NCBI GenBank assembly: GCA_946480925.1
Contig: CAMLLU010000010.1
Coordinates: 48,853 to 112,852, forward strand
Length of the DNA stretch: 64,000 nt
Direction: 5' to 3'
From: an uncultured Rivibacter sp.
GTDB lineage: Bacteria; Pseudomonadota; Gammaproteobacteria; Burkholderiales; Burkholderiaceae
In this document: piece by piece, positions 8,872 to 18,645 of the stretch
How positions within the stretch are numbered: the first letter of the stretch is position 1
Layout: every line of letters begins with the position of its first letter
The notes under the pieces: generated by a model
What the model saw: only the letters and a program-made list of their open reading frames with translations
Databases searched by the model: none
What the model was told of the DNA's origin: nothing
Program-made: the position numbers and the translations under genes

Positions 8872-9393
8872 ATGCACACCAGCACCACCACCGCCCGCCT
8901 CACCCAACTGTGTACCCGGCTGTGCGCCGCCGTCGCGCTGACGCTCGCCGCCACCGTGAGCTTCGCCGCCGACACCGGCCCGGCCGTCACGCCCAAGGCC
9001 GACCCGCTGGCCGCGGCACGCGAGCAGATCGCCGCGAAGAAGTGGGTCGCCGCCATCGACGAGCTGAAGAAGGTCAATGCCGCCGACAGCGCCGACTGGA
9101 ACAACCTGATGGGCTATTCGCTTCGCAAGGCCAAGACGCCCGACTACGACGCCGCCGAGCGCTACTACGGTGAAGCGCTGCGCATCGACCCCAAGCACCG
9201 CGGCGCGCTCGAATATTCCGGTGAGCTCTACCTGATGAAGGGCGACCTCCCCAAGGCCGAGGAGCGCCTGGCCACGCTCGACAAGGTGTGCACCTTCTCG
9301 TGTGCCGAATACCGCGACCTGAAGAAGGCTGTGGAGACCTACAAGAAGAACGGCAACAAGTACGTCACTGCCGACGCCAGCAACGGCTGGTGA
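8872..9393 (+). CDS. Secreted TPR-repeat protein
   Basis: A 173-residue exported protein. Residues 1-32 are a signal peptide (LTLAATVSFAA). Two to three tetratricopeptide helices follow (about 45-150): IAAKKWVAAIDELKKVN, YDAAERYYGEALRIDPKHRGALEYSGELYLMKGD and KAEERLATLDKV. A cysteine pair (CTFSC, about 141-145) is unusual for TPR proteins. A GAGGAG site sits 7 bases before the ATG. It lies 183 bases after the anti-sigma gene on the same strand and is a probable member of the ECF regulon; proteins of this type commonly follow such sigma/anti-sigma pairs. Function unknown. Confidence 0.8.
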   Translation: MHTSTTTARLTQLCTRLCAAVALTLAATVSFAADTGPAVTPKADPLAAAREQIAAKKWVAAIDELKKVNAADSADWNNLMGYSLRKAKTPDYDAAERYYGEALRIDPKHRGALEYSGELYLMKGDLPKAEERLATLDKVCTFSCAEYRDLKKAVETYKKNGNKYVTADASNGW

Positions 9394-9426
9394 TCTGTTG
9401 GCGGTTGTTGTAGTCGCAGGGCTTGC

Positions 9427-9510
9427 GGGCCGCAGCGCCGGGCCGCTCCCAAGCAAGGCCCGGCCCCTCTCGGAGGGGTGGCCGGTGTACCGCCGGCCGG
9501 GGTGTCGTCA
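9427..9510 (+). repeat. Dispersed intergenic repeat, copy A
   Basis: An 84-base element between the TPR gene and the end of recG. It matches, in inverted orientation, the element at 63897-63979: both share GGGCCGC-GCGCCGGGCCGC, the core CCCAAGCAAGGCCC, the hairpin CCCTC-TCG-GAGGG, a second GC-rich hairpin and the end CGGGGTGTCGTCA. The hairpins suggest a REP-like or structured element. Because it lies just beyond the 3' end of recG it may also affect transcription ends. Extent was judged by eye from the matching blocks. Confidence 0.8.
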
Positions 9511-9515
9511 TTTCT

Positions 9516-11591
9516 TCAGGCTCTGAGCAGCTCTGCCTTGCCGCCCAGCCAGCGCGCCACGTGCGCGCGGGCGGTGGCGGGGTGGCGGTCCAGCAGCTGC
9601 GGTGCCACGCGCCGCGCTTCGCGCAGCAACGCCTCGTCTTCGGCCAGGTCGGCAAAACGCAGCAGTGGCGCGCCGGACTGGCGTGAACCCATGAACTCGC
9701 CGGGCCCGCGGATGTCGAGGTCGCGCCGGGCGATCTCGAAGCCGTCGCTGGTCTCGACCATGGCCTTCAGGCGCGCCTTGCCGGTGTCCGACAAGGGTGG
9801 CGTGTAGAGCAGCACGCACACGCTGGCCACGGAGCCCCGGCCCACGCGGCCGCGCAGTTGATGCAGCTGCGAAAGGCCGAAGCGCTCGGCATGCTCGATC
9901 ACCATGAGGCTCGCATTGGGCACGTCCACGCCCACTTCGATGACGGTGGTGGAAACCAGCACGCTCATCTGCCCACCCGTGAAGAGCGACATCACGGCGG
10001 CCTTCTCCGCTGCCGGCATGCGCCCGTGCAGCAAGCCCACCATGCGGCCGGGCAATGCATCGAACAACTGCTGGTGCGTTTCGGTGGCGTTGCGCAGGTC
10101 GAGCGCCTCGCTCTCTTCGATCAACGGGCAGACCCAGTAGACCTGCCGGCCCTTGTCCACTTCGTCGCGAATGCGCGCGATCACGTCGTCTCGCCTGCCG
10201 TCGGCAAACACCTTGGTGACGATGGGTGTGCGCCCCGGCGGCAGCTCGTCGATGGTGCTCACGTCGAGGTCGGCGAAATAGGTCATCGCCAGCGTGCGCG
10301 GGATCGGCGTGGCGCTCATCATCAACAGGTGCGGCTCCAGCACACCTGCGAGCTTGCGCCGCAACTGCAGTCGCTGCTGCACGCCGAAGCGGTGCTGCTC
10401 GTCAATGATGGCCAGGCCCAGCCTGGCGAACTCCACGTCGTCCTGAATGACCGCGTGCGTGCCCACGACCAGTTGCGCCTCGCCGCTCTTCACGCGCTCG
10501 ACCATCTGCGTGCGCGCCTTGCCCTTGCGGCTGCCGGTGAGCCATGCAATGCCGATGCCCAGAGGTTCCAGCCAGCCCACCAGTTTGCGGAAGTGCTGCT
10601 CGGCCAGGATCTCGGTGGGCGCCATCAATGCACATTGCCAACCCGCGTCGATGGCCACGGCCGCGGCGAGCGCGGCCACCACCGTCTTGCCCGAGCCCAC
10701 GTCGCCTTGCAGCAGCCGGTGCATCGGCTGCCCACGTGCCAGGTCGCGCGCGATCTCTTCGGCCACGCGGTGCTGCGCCTTCGTCAGCGCGAAGGGCAGG
10801 GCGGCCAGCAGCTTCTCGTGCAGCCCTCCGGCCTGTGCGCGCAAGGCAGGTGCCTTCAGTGCGGCACGTTCGCGCTGAGCCTGCAGCTGTGACAGCTGCT
10901 GCGCCAGCAGCTCCTCGTATTTCAGGCGCTGCCATGCGGGGTGCGAGTGGTCTTCCAGCGTGGCCAGGCTCACGTCGGGCGCCGGGTGGTGCAGGAAGTT
11001 CAACGCCTCCTTCAGCGTCGGCAAGTGCCTGGGCACCATGCCGGGCGGCAGCAGTTCGTCTAGCGACGCGCGCGAGAGCCCGGATGTGACGGCCTTGCGC
11101 AGATAGGCCTGCGGCAGCTGCGCGCTGGTGGGGTACACCGGTGTCAGCGCGGCTGCAAGCGGCGTGTCCTCGTCCACCGCCTTGAAAGCGGGGTGCACCA
11201 TCTCGCGGCCGAGGAAACCACCGCGCGGTTCGCCGCGCACGCGCAGCCGCTTGCCCACGGCCAGCGTCTTCTGGTGCGACGGGTAGAAGTGCAGGAAGCG
11301 CAGCACCAGCTCGTCGCTGCCGTCGTCGAGCCGCACGACGAGTTGCCGGCGCGGGCGGAACTCGATGCGGCTGTCGGTGACCATGCCCTCCACCTGTGCG
11401 GGTTCGCCGTCACGCGCATCGACGATGCGTGTGATGCGCGTTTCGTCTTCGTAGCGCAGCGGCAGGTGCAACGCGAGGTCGATGTCGCGTACGAGGCCGA
11501 GCTTTTCCATGGCCCGTTGCGGGGCGGACTTCTCGGCCTTTGCAGTCGATGTCGGCGGCTTCGCGGAGGCGCTGTCGGCAAGCTCGGGCAT
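9516..11591 (-). CDS. recG: ATP-dependent DNA helicase RecG
   Basis: Superfamily 2 helicase that remodels stalled replication forks and branched DNA. The 691-residue length is that of known RecG. An N-terminal wedge/OB-fold domain (about 20-190, with [11 protein letters not shown] and [17 protein letters not shown]) precedes the motor domains: Walker A GDVGSGKT near 293, the DEQH box in [10 protein letters not shown], the SATPIPRT motif, and the C-terminal motif VI region [10 protein letters not shown]. The gene is divergent from queA with 56 bases between the starts. Confidence 0.97.
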   Translation of the reverse strand: MPELADSASAKPPTSTAKAEKSAPQRAMEKLGLVRDIDLALHLPLRYEDETRITRIVDARDGEPAQVEGMVTDSRIEFRPRRQLVVRLDDGSDELVLRFLHFYPSHQKTLAVGKRLRVRGEPRGGFLGREMVHPAFKAVDEDTPLAAALTPVYPTSAQLPQAYLRKAVTSGLSRASLDELLPPGMVPRHLPTLKEALNFLHHPAPDVSLATLEDHSHPAWQRLKYEELLAQQLSQLQAQRERAALKAPALRAQAGGLHEKLLAALPFALTKAQHRVAEEIARDLARGQPMHRLLQGDVGSGKTVVAALAAAVAIDAGWQCALMAPTEILAEQHFRKLVGWLEPLGIGIAWLTGSRKGKARTQMVERVKSGEAQLVVGTHAVIQDDVEFARLGLAIIDEQHRFGVQQRLQLRRKLAGVLEPHLLMMSATPIPRTLAMTYFADLDVSTIDELPPGRTPIVTKVFADGRRDDVIARIRDEVDKGRQVYWVCPLIEESEALDLRNATETHQQLFDALPGRMVGLLHGRMPAAEKAAVMSLFTGGQMSVLVSTTVIEVGVDVPNASLMVIEHAERFGLSQLHQLRGRVGRGSVASVCVLLYTPPLSDTGKARLKAMVETSDGFEIARRDLDIRGPGEFMGSRQSGAPLLRFADLAEDEALLREARRVAPQLLDRHPATARAHVARWLGGKAELLRA

Positions 11592-11647
11592 GGTGGGACA
11601 ATTCTGCCCTCGCTACCCACCACAGGCCGGTACAGCCTGCGCGTCTC

Positions 11648-12694
11648 ATGTCTTCTCCCCGCACTTTCACGCTGAGCGACTTCGACTTCGCTCTGCCGCC
11701 CGAACTCATTGCCCAGCACCCCGCCGTTGAACGCAGCGCATCGCGACTGCTCGACGGCCGCGCGTCCGCGCCGGTGGACCGGGTGTTCCGCGAGCTGCCG
11801 CAGCTCTTGTCTGCGGGCGACCTGCTGGTGTTCAACGACACCAAGGTCATCAAGGCGCGGCTGTTCGGGGCCAAGGCGAGTGGTGGCCAAGTCGAGGCGC
11901 TGATCGAACGCGTGTTGCTGCAGCACGAAGTGCTCGCACACCTGCGTGCCAGCAAGTCGCCGAAGCCGGGCACCGTGGTGCGCTTTGCCGACGCTTTCGA
12001 CGCTGAAGTGCTGGGCCGTGGTGGCCCCGATGGCGGGCTGTTCCACCTGCGCTTTCCCGACGAGCCGTTGATGCTGCTCGAGCGCCACGGCCACGTGCCG
12101 CTGCCGCCGTACATCACGCATGCCGACACGGCCGACGACGAGCGCCGCTACCAGACGGTGTTTGCCGACAAGCCCGGTGCCGTGGCCGCACCCACCGCGG
12201 CACTGCACTTCGATGACGCCGTGCTGGCCGCCATGCGCGAACGCGGCATCGGCACCGCACACGTCACGCTGCACGTGGGCGCCGGCACCTTCCAGCCGGT
12301 GCGCACCGAGAACCTTGCCGAGCACAAGATGCACAGCGAATGGTTCGATGTGCCGGAGGTCACGGTGCAGGCCATTCAGGCCGCGCACGCGGCCGGCCGG
12401 AAGGTGGCGGCGGTGGGCACCACGACGCTGCGTGCGCTCGAGTCCGCTGCACGCAGTGGCGCATTGGCGGCAGGCGCTCGCGACACCGACATCTTCATCA
12501 CGCCGGGCTTCGGGTTCCGCGTGGTCGACGTGCTGGTCACCAACTTCCACCTGCCCAAGAGCACGCTGATGATGCTGGTGTCGGCCTTTGCCGGCTACGA
12601 GCACGTGATGGCGCTGTATCGCCACGCCATCGAACAACGCTACCGCTTCTTCAGCTACGGCGACGCGATGCTGCTCGAACGCCATCGGGCGTGA
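11648..12694 (+). CDS. queA: S-adenosylmethionine:tRNA ribosyltransferase-isomerase
   Basis: Enzyme of queuosine synthesis that adds the epoxycyclopentane ring from S-adenosylmethionine to preQ1 in tRNA. The 348-residue product has the family signature [13 protein letters not shown] (about 62-74), the PTAALHFD motif and [10 protein letters not shown], and ends [17 protein letters not shown]. The start at 11648 ([14 protein letters not shown]) was chosen because the upstream extension overlaps recG. Tgt, the preceding enzyme of the pathway, is encoded at 21367 in the same window but not in the same transcript. Confidence 0.97.
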   Translation: MSSPRTFTLSDFDFALPPELIAQHPAVERSASRLLDGRASAPVDRVFRELPQLLSAGDLLVFNDTKVIKARLFGAKASGGQVEALIERVLLQHEVLAHLRASKSPKPGTVVRFADAFDAEVLGRGGPDGGLFHLRFPDEPLMLLERHGHVPLPPYITHADTADDERRYQTVFADKPGAVAAPTAALHFDDAVLAAMRERGIGTAHVTLHVGAGTFQPVRTENLAEHKMHSEWFDVPEVTVQAIQAAHAAGRKVAAVGTTTLRALESAARSGALAAGARDTDIFITPGFGFRVVDVLVTNFHLPKSTLMMLVSAFAGYEHVMALYRHAIEQRYRFFSYGDAMLLERHRA

Positions 12695-12799
12695 ACTTCC
12701 CCACGGCGCAACGCGCCCGCTTCAACCGTTCGGCCGATGTTGGCCGGCGCGGTCGATTTCGACAATCGCCGCGACGTATCACCCGACGACGGAAGCATC

Positions 12800-13693
12800 G
12801 TGACGAAGAAGCACCACAGCACTCGTGCGCTGGCCGGCCTGGCCGCGCTGTTCGCCTGCATGGCCGCCCAGGCTCAGGTACAGACCGCCGCCAACGGCAC
12901 TGCCACCGCAACGCCTGACGACGACCGCGGGTTCTCCTACTTCCTCGGGCTCGGCCGCCAGACGGTCACCTACCGCGAGTTCGTGAGCATGTGGCCCATC
13001 AAGAGCAAGGCCGAGGTGTCGAGTCCCATCCTCGTGACCGGTGCGCTGTACTCGGTGTCGCCCAACGTGCTGATGACCTTCGACGGTGAATCGACCTTCG
13101 CGCCGGGCAAGGCCACCGAACGCTGGACCACGGACGCGGCCACCATCGGCAACACCGCCATCACCGACCCGCTGCTGCAGACCAACCAGTTCAGCCTGCA
13201 GGAAACGCACACCAAGCTGCTGCTGCACTACCGCGTGAAGAACCAGCTGTTCGCGCTGGCGGGCCCGAGCTTTCGCACCAACACCTTCACCCGCTCGGGC
13301 TTCGTGGCCGGCACCGACAACGCGACCGACGTGTCGCACGGCACCGTGGTCGAAACGGCCAGCGAGGCGCTGCTGCACGTGGGCCTGGCGCTCGACTCCG
13401 AACGCGTGCGCGGCGTGGGCAGCCACTACGGCCTGCGTGTCACGGCGGCCGTGCCGGTGTGGCGCAGGCTCGAGAACAGCTCGCAGCCCAACGTGACCTT
13501 CAATGGCACCAAGGGCTACGACCTGAGCCTCGCGGGGCGCTACAGCTGGCGCGTGTACCCCAACGTGCAGGTCGGGGGCTGGGCGCAGTTCAGCTATTCC
13601 GATCGTGGGCGCCAGGCGCAAGGCCCGGTCGAGCTGCCGCGCAACGAGCTGACCAGCCTGTCCTACGGCATCGAGCTGTTGTGGAAGCTGTAG
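12800..13693 (+). CDS. Probable outer-membrane beta-barrel protein, function unknown
   Basis: A 297-residue exported protein. I chose the GTG at 12800, preceded by GGAAG, because it gives a clean signal peptide (MTKKHHSTRALAGLAALFACMAAQAQ). The mature part has alternating hydrophobic/polar strands with many aromatic residues (FSYFLGLGRQTVTY, KLLLHYRVKNQLFALAGP, GRYSWRVYPNVQVGGWAQFSYSD) and ends in a short strand GIELLWKL, all consistent with a beta-barrel, though the last residue is leucine rather than phenylalanine. I do not recognise a named family. It stands alone after queA. Confidence 0.65.
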   Translation: MTKKHHSTRALAGLAALFACMAAQAQVQTAANGTATATPDDDRGFSYFLGLGRQTVTYREFVSMWPIKSKAEVSSPILVTGALYSVSPNVLMTFDGESTFAPGKATERWTTDAATIGNTAITDPLLQTNQFSLQETHTKLLLHYRVKNQLFALAGPSFRTNTFTRSGFVAGTDNATDVSHGTVVETASEALLHVGLALDSERVRGVGSHYGLRVTAAVPVWRRLENSSQPNVTFNGTKGYDLSLAGRYSWRVYPNVQVGGWAQFSYSDRGRQAQGPVELPRNELTSLSYGIELLWKL

Positions 13694-13722
13694 CGGCCTG
13701 AGCGACTCGCGCGTGCCGGGCT

Positions 13723-14376
13723 TCAGGCCAGGCTGCGCGGCGCGAGGCGCAAGCCCAGCCGCGCGGCGGCCAGCACTGCTTGCGTGCGGCTGTTCACGTC
13801 GAGGCGGCGGAAGATGGCGCCCAGGTGAGTCTTGACGGTGGATTCCGACAGGTCGAGTTCACGGCAGATGAGCTTGTTGCTCTTGCCTTCGATGAGCAGG
13901 CGCAGCACGTCGAGCTGGCGGGGCGAGAGGTCGAGCGCGGCGCCGGGCGCCGTCGCGGTGTGGGCGCCAGGCGCCCCGGGCGTTGCCAGCGCCTGGCGCG
14001 GCACGTACACGCCGCCGTCGAGCACCACTCGCAAGGCTTCGTCGAGCACGGACCTTTGCGCGGTCTTCGGAATGAAGCCGGCCGCGCCGGCTTCGATGGC
14101 CGCGATGATGGTCTCGCGGCGTTCGTCGGCAGAGAGCACCACCACCGTGACCAGCGGCGCGGCCTCGTGCAGCCGGGTCAGCGAGTCGAGCCCCTGGCTG
14201 TCGGGCAGGCCCAGGTCCAGCAAGGCCAAGGGGGTGTCGGGTTGAGCCTGCAGCACCTGCAGCGCCTCGGCCATCGAGCCGGCTTGCAGCAGCGTGAGGC
14301 TTGGCAGCCTTTGCGTGATCAGCAGCGAGAGCGCGTCGCGAAACAGCGCATGGTCGTCGATCAGCAGGACTTTCAT
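13723..14376 (-). CDS. LuxR/NarL-type response regulator
   Basis: Two-component response regulator of 217 residues. The receiver domain (1-120) has the acidic pair DD at 7-8 (LLIDDHALFRDA), the phosphorylatable aspartate in ALLDLGLPDSQG and the conserved lysine in GFIPKTA. The C-terminal LuxR helix-turn-helix (about 150-212) is LSPRQLDVLRLLIEGKSNKLICRELDLSES and TVKTHLGAIFRRLDV. The ATG at 14376 gives the canonical receiver start MKVLLIDDH. No histidine kinase lies next to it, so it is an orphan; the hybrid kinase at 19022 is a possible but unproven partner. Confidence 0.93.
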   Translation of the reverse strand: MKVLLIDDHALFRDALSLLITQRLPSLTLLQAGSMAEALQVLQAQPDTPLALLDLGLPDSQGLDSLTRLHEAAPLVTVVVLSADERRETIIAAIEAGAAGFIPKTAQRSVLDEALRVVLDGGVYVPRQALATPGAPGAHTATAPGAALDLSPRQLDVLRLLIEGKSNKLICRELDLSESTVKTHLGAIFRRLDVNSRTQAVLAAARLGLRLAPRSLA

Positions 14377-14648
14377 GAGGCGGCGGCCGGCACGTCGCGC
14401 AACAGCAACGAAAACGGCCTGGATTACAGCACAGCGACTGTGCCGCGCCGGGTGCTGCTCGGCACATGGCACACGACAACGATGCAGGGCGCGTGAACTA
14501 CGCCACGCGCCTCACATGGCCCTTCATCCGTTCGGTCGATGGCGCGGCGAGAGGCGGCTTCGAACAATGCCCGCACCGGCCCTTGCCTGCGCAGCGGCCG
14601 CGTCGTGTGTGTTCCAGCACAGGTCAAAGATTTCAGGAGTCGAAAACC

Positions 14649-17081
14649 ATGCAGCAACGTGTACTGTGGGCCGCCATGTTGAGCGCCGGCCTGCTGGCCG
14701 CCTGTGGCGGCGGGGGAGGAGGCAGCGACACGCCGCAGCCGCCGGTCAACAACAACAACGCGAGCGTCTCGCTCACCGGCACGGCGGCCAAGGGCCTCAT
14801 GGCCAACGCCACCGTGACGGCGCACGCCATCAACAGCGACGGCAGCATCGCCAGCGCGGCGCTGGCCACCGCCACCACCGATGCGCAAGGCCGCTATTCG
14901 CTGAGCTTCACGGCCACCAAGGGCCAGCCCTACGTCGTGAAGGTCACCGCCACGGCCACCACCACCCACCTCGACGAGGTGAGCGGCCAGACGCAGCCGC
15001 TGCCGGTGGGCTTTGCGATGCGCTCGCTGCTGCCGGCCGCCACCAGCGACACGGTGACCACCAGCGCCAGCGTCACGCCCTTCAGCGAGATGGCCGTGGC
15101 CGCCGCGGCCGAAGCCGCCGGTGGCGTGACGGCTGCCAATGCCGCGCAGGCCGTCTCCACCGTGAGCCAGTTGCTGGGCTTCAACCCCACCAACGTGGTG
15201 CCCACCACCACGAGCGATGCCAACGCCACGCCCGACCAGCAGAAGCTGGCCGTGATGCTGACGGCCGTGTCGCAACTCGCTGCCAGCGATGCGCTGGGCT
15301 GCAACACCGGTAGCGCCGGTGACAAGACGCTGTGCGTGGTCAATGCGCTGGCCGACTCGGCCTCGCTGTCGTCCATCAAGCTCGAGACCGGCAGCACCGA
15401 CGTGTCGGCGGCGTTGTCTGGTGCCCTGACCACGGTGGTGAACGATCCCGCTCTGGCCGGCTCGGTGTCGCCCGTGCTGCTGACGGCGATCGAAGACCGC
15501 CTGGCCTGCGAAGGTATGTCGTGCACCGCAGTGAGCCCCACGGTGGCCAGCGCCATCGATGCAGCCAAGACGCTCTTCACGCAGATCAAGTCCGACTGGA
15601 CCACGCTGTTCAGCCGTGGCGGCGCTACGTCCATTGCCACCGGCGCGGCCAATACCGAAGCCTGGAAGTTCAGTGAAGCAATGGCCGACGTCCAGGCGCC
15701 GGCCGAGATGCTGCTCAAGGACGCCGGCACGCTGCTGATGGCCGTGGACCTGTACAACGACTACAAGGCCGGCCGTGTGACCGTGCCCGATCGTGTGCGC
15801 GCCGAGGACCTGACGGCCAATGACGGCTCGAGCGACTTCTCGAACTTCGCGGCCGTGGCCTGCTCGCTGTATCAGGACGCGAACGTGACGGTGCTCGCCA
15901 CCGCACCGGCCAACGCCAACTTCATAGGCTGCGGCGCGCGCTACTACGTGAGCCGCACGGTGGCGGGTGACACCACCACCATCACCGAATGGCGGCATGG
16001 CTTCACCATCACGCCCAATGCGGACGGCAGCTTCGGCTACACGACGCGGGCCCGCGAACGCGTGCGCAGCTGCACGGCTTCGTCGTGCACGCTGGTGGCC
16101 AACAACAGCCTGCAGGCCAACTTCTACGCCGGCACGGTGACACCCACGCTCACCGGCACGTTCGGCCGCATCACCGCCTTCACCATCGCCGGTGAGCTGC
16201 CGGCGGCGTTCGAAGAAGGCAGCAACCAGCTGGTGGACGTGAATGGCCACCACACCTGGTCGCTCACCGGCACGCGCACCATCGCTGCCAACAACATGTC
16301 GTCCACCACCTTCTCGGGCCAGATCGTGGCCGTCAACGGTGACGGCACCACGGCCAGCACGCTGAAGGTGAGCAACGGCTCGACCACCGAGACGCCCGTC
16401 TGGCGCGACCAGTTCGGCAACGAGGTGGAGCCCGGCTCGCCCACGGCGGTGTCACCCTTCGGCGGCACCTTTTCGGGCGGTGCGTTGACCCTCACCTGGA
16501 CTACGCCGGCCGCCGAGTTCGAAGGCACCTTCTCGGCCACCGACTCGGTGTGGGACGCCAGCGGCACCAGCCTCTCGCCTACCAAGGTGACGCTGGCCGG
16601 TTCGCTGCGCAACATCAATGCAGGGCAGACGCAGGAGTTCCTGAACGGCCGCATCGATGCCACGGTCACCGGCTTCGACAACTACAACAACACGCAGCCC
16701 GACTCGACGAGCAACTTCAACACCGTGGCCTTCACCTTCGTCGGCCAGGTCACGGCGCCGGGCCGCCCGGTGCTCGAGCTTTCGGCCAGCTCGTCGCTGC
16801 GCAGCCATGAAGACGAACCCTCGGCGGTGAACCTGCAGTACCGCAGCATCGTCTCGGGCACGGCGCGCAACGTGATCACGGTGGCCGGCACCCGGGGCAG
16901 CAACGGCGTGATGAGCTTTGCGCTCAACGAGGCGGCGTCGAACCTGTCGCTCAACTGGGTGGACGGCGCCACCAGTGGCAGCCTGATGCAAGGCACCACG
17001 GTGGTCGGCACGATCGACGAGAACACCAAGATGCTGACCTTCAGCAACGGCGAGTTCATTTCGCTCGACTTCGGCCTGTAA
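14649..17081 (+). CDS. Large lipoprotein, function unknown
   Basis: An 810-residue exported lipoprotein. The signal peptide ends with lipobox LAAC (cysteine at 19), followed by a flexible glycine stretch and a polar linker. Residues about 38-110 look like a carboxypeptidase-regulatory-like beta-sandwich (GTAAKGLMANATVTAHAIN). The remainder is threonine/serine-rich beta sequence with helical alanine-rich patches; several isolated cysteines (for example CNTG, CEGMSC) may pair. No catalytic motif is visible. AGGAG lies before the ATG. The 272-base region upstream (14377-14648) shows no gene. It ends at a strong terminator, and a probable barrel protein follows. Confidence 0.7.
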   Translation: MQQRVLWAAMLSAGLLAACGGGGGGSDTPQPPVNNNNASVSLTGTAAKGLMANATVTAHAINSDGSIASAALATATTDAQGRYSLSFTATKGQPYVVKVTATATTTHLDEVSGQTQPLPVGFAMRSLLPAATSDTVTTSASVTPFSEMAVAAAAEAAGGVTAANAAQAVSTVSQLLGFNPTNVVPTTTSDANATPDQQKLAVMLTAVSQLAASDALGCNTGSAGDKTLCVVNALADSASLSSIKLETGSTDVSAALSGALTTVVNDPALAGSVSPVLLTAIEDRLACEGMSCTAVSPTVASAIDAAKTLFTQIKSDWTTLFSRGGATSIATGAANTEAWKFSEAMADVQAPAEMLLKDAGTLLMAVDLYNDYKAGRVTVPDRVRAEDLTANDGSSDFSNFAAVACSLYQDANVTVLATAPANANFIGCGARYYVSRTVAGDTTTITEWRHGFTITPNADGSFGYTTRARERVRSCTASSCTLVANNSLQANFYAGTVTPTLTGTFGRITAFTIAGELPAAFEEGSNQLVDVNGHHTWSLTGTRTIAANNMSSTTFSGQIVAVNGDGTTASTLKVSNGSTTETPVWRDQFGNEVEPGSPTAVSPFGGTFSGGALTLTWTTPAAEFEGTFSATDSVWDASGTSLSPTKVTLAGSLRNINAGQTQEFLNGRIDATVTGFDNYNNTQPDSTSNFNTVAFTFVGQVTAPGRPVLELSASSSLRSHEDEPSAVNLQYRSIVSGTARNVITVAGTRGSNGVMSFALNEAASNLSLNWVDGATSGSLMQGTTVVGTIDENTKMLTFSNGEFISLDFGL

Positions 17082-17109
17082 GCAACCCGCTCGGCAAGGC
17101 AGTACCAAC

Positions 17110-17138
17110 GGGCCCGGTCATGCCGGGCCCTTTTTCTT
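17110..17138 (+). terminator. Intrinsic terminator after the 810-residue lipoprotein gene
   Basis: Perfect 8-bp stem GGGCCCGG / CCGGGCCC with a TCATG loop, directly followed by TTTTTCTT. It lies 28 bases after the lipoprotein stop codon, so the following gene probably needs its own promoter or read-through. Confidence 0.9.
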
Positions 17139-17156
17139 CCGGTGATTGAAGTGGTA

Positions 17157-18251
17157 GTGATCAACAAGCGCATGCCCACCGTCGTGGCGGCCGTTGCTGC
17201 GGTAGCACTGGCCGGCAGTGCCGGCGCCTCGACGTCTGCCTGGAGCGTCTCGGCGCGTTCGGTGCATCACGGCGAGGCCGTGCCGCTGTCGGCCATCGAC
17301 GACGAAGACGAGGCGCTGCGCCGCCTGGACCCGCGCCGCGGCCGCAACATCGCCTACGTGGACGATGAGGTGCGCCTGAGCCTCGACTCAGGCGCCTGGC
17401 GCTGGAGCGTGCTGGCGCGCAGCAGTGCCGTGCTGGTGACCAGCCGCGGCACGCTCGATCTCGTGCAGCAGATCAACACCGACGAGACGCCGGGCAGCGA
17501 CCGGCAGTGGCAGACGAAGCTGCGCTACGAGTCATTCCAGGGCGGCGGGCTGGAGGTGGGCTACCGCTTCGAGCCGGCGGCGCAGTGGCAGGCGAGGCTC
17601 TCGGCCCAGGTGCTGCAGCTGCGCCACTGGCGCCAGCGGCGTCTCGAAGGCCCGGTGAACTTCGACGCCGCGAGCGCCACCTACGCGTTCGACCTGCAAT
17701 CCACGCAGACCGACGACCGGCTGCGCTTCCCGTTCCAGGGCCCCAAGGACGACACCGGCGCCGGCCTGCTGCTGGGCGGCGAGGTGGGCTGGCACGGCGA
17801 CACGTGGGCGCTGTCGGTGGGCGTGCGTGACCTGGGTTGGCTGCGCTGGCGGCAGCTGCCTCAGCAGTACGCCACGCTGTCCACGCAGACGCAGAGCTAC
17901 GACGCCGACGGCTTCGTGATCTACAAGCCGCTGATCATGGGCCGCAACAGCCAGCAGGGCTACACGCACCGGCTGCGCGGCGTGTGGTCGGTGCGCGCTG
18001 CCTGGCAGGCCGCTGACAGCGGCACGCTGGAGCTGAGCAGCGACTGGGTGCAGGACTTCGGCGCCTTGCCGGCCATCGCGTGGCGCCAGAAGCTGGGCAC
18101 GGTGGACGCCGGGTTGCAATGGCACGTGCACGAACGGCGTGCCACCGTGTCGCTGGGCTGGCAGGGCTGGTGGCTGCGCGCCGGTGCGGATCGGCTCGGG
18201 TCGCAGCAGCGTTCGCGGGAGCTGGCGCTGGGGGGCGGGTGGGTGTTCTGA
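17157..18251 (+). CDS. Exported beta-rich protein, probable outer-membrane protein
   Basis: About 364 residues with an N-terminal signal peptide (MPTVVAAVAAVALAGSAGA region) and a body of alternating strands rich in tryptophan, arginine and glutamine (WSVSARSV, AWRWSVLARSSAVLV, GLEVGYRFEPAAQWQARLSAQ, ATVSLGWQGWWLRAGADRLG) ending in GGGWVF with a C-terminal phenylalanine, the usual signature recognised by the barrel-assembly machinery. The start is uncertain: GTG at 17142, GTG at 17157 (preceded by GAAG) and ATG at 17172 are all possible; I give 17157. It follows a large lipoprotein and could work with it. No family recognised. Confidence 0.65.
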   Translation: MINKRMPTVVAAVAAVALAGSAGASTSAWSVSARSVHHGEAVPLSAIDDEDEALRRLDPRRGRNIAYVDDEVRLSLDSGAWRWSVLARSSAVLVTSRGTLDLVQQINTDETPGSDRQWQTKLRYESFQGGGLEVGYRFEPAAQWQARLSAQVLQLRHWRQRRLEGPVNFDAASATYAFDLQSTQTDDRLRFPFQGPKDDTGAGLLLGGEVGWHGDTWALSVGVRDLGWLRWRQLPQQYATLSTQTQSYDADGFVIYKPLIMGRNSQQGYTHRLRGVWSVRAAWQAADSGTLELSSDWVQDFGALPAIAWRQKLGTVDAGLQWHVHERRATVSLGWQGWWLRAGADRLGSQQRSRELALGGGWVF

Positions 18252-18258
18252 GCGAGGG

Positions 18259-18645
18259 TCAGGAACGCGTGGCGCTGTTGTCGCGGACCCAGCGAGCGAA
18301 GTCGGTTTCAGCCCAATCGCCAGCTGCAAGCGAAAACACTGCGAGCGTTGCATCGGCCTGGCTGGCTGTCAGTCGCCTCCCATTCAGCGCAAGGAACAGA
18401 CCGGCCGACAGAAACGCCGCTCGCTTGTTGCCATCGACGAATGGGTGGTTCTTCGCGAGGCCATGGGCGTAGGCTGCTGCCAGATCGGCGAAGTCGGGCG
18501 TGTCGTAAGCCAGCAGGTTCTGCGGACGCGCCAATGCGGAATCGAGCAAGCCCTCGTCGCGCAAGCCGGTGGCCCCACCGTGTTCGGCCAAGCTTTCATC
18601 GTGCAGAAGGATCAGTAGCCGCTTATCGATCCAGCGCCAGCTCAT
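18259..18645 (-). CDS. doc: Doc-type (Fic fold) toxin
   Basis: Toxin of a type II toxin-antitoxin pair, 128 residues. The Fic-family motif of Doc, HPFVDGNKR, is complete at residues 67-75, preceded by the AAAYAHGLAKN helix. Doc of phage P1 phosphorylates elongation factor Tu and arrests translation; the same activity is likely but not shown. The gene overlaps the upstream antitoxin by four bases (ATGA), so translation is coupled, with antitoxin made first. It is convergent with the preceding barrel-protein gene. Confidence 0.93.
   Translation of the reverse strand: MSWRWIDKRLLILLHDESLAEHGGATGLRDEGLLDSALARPQNLLAYDTPDFADLAAAYAHGLAKNHPFVDGNKRAAFLSAGLFLALNGRRLTASQADATLAVFSLAAGDWAETDFARWVRDNSATRS

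Noticed and set aside
14377..14648. Possible histidine kinase gene next to the orphan response regulator.
   Set aside because: The gap is 272 bases without an open frame with kinase character.
14424..16253. A 609-codon minus-strand frame opposite the large lipoprotein.
   Set aside because: The lipoprotein has signal, lipobox and ribosome-binding site; the minus frame has none of these.
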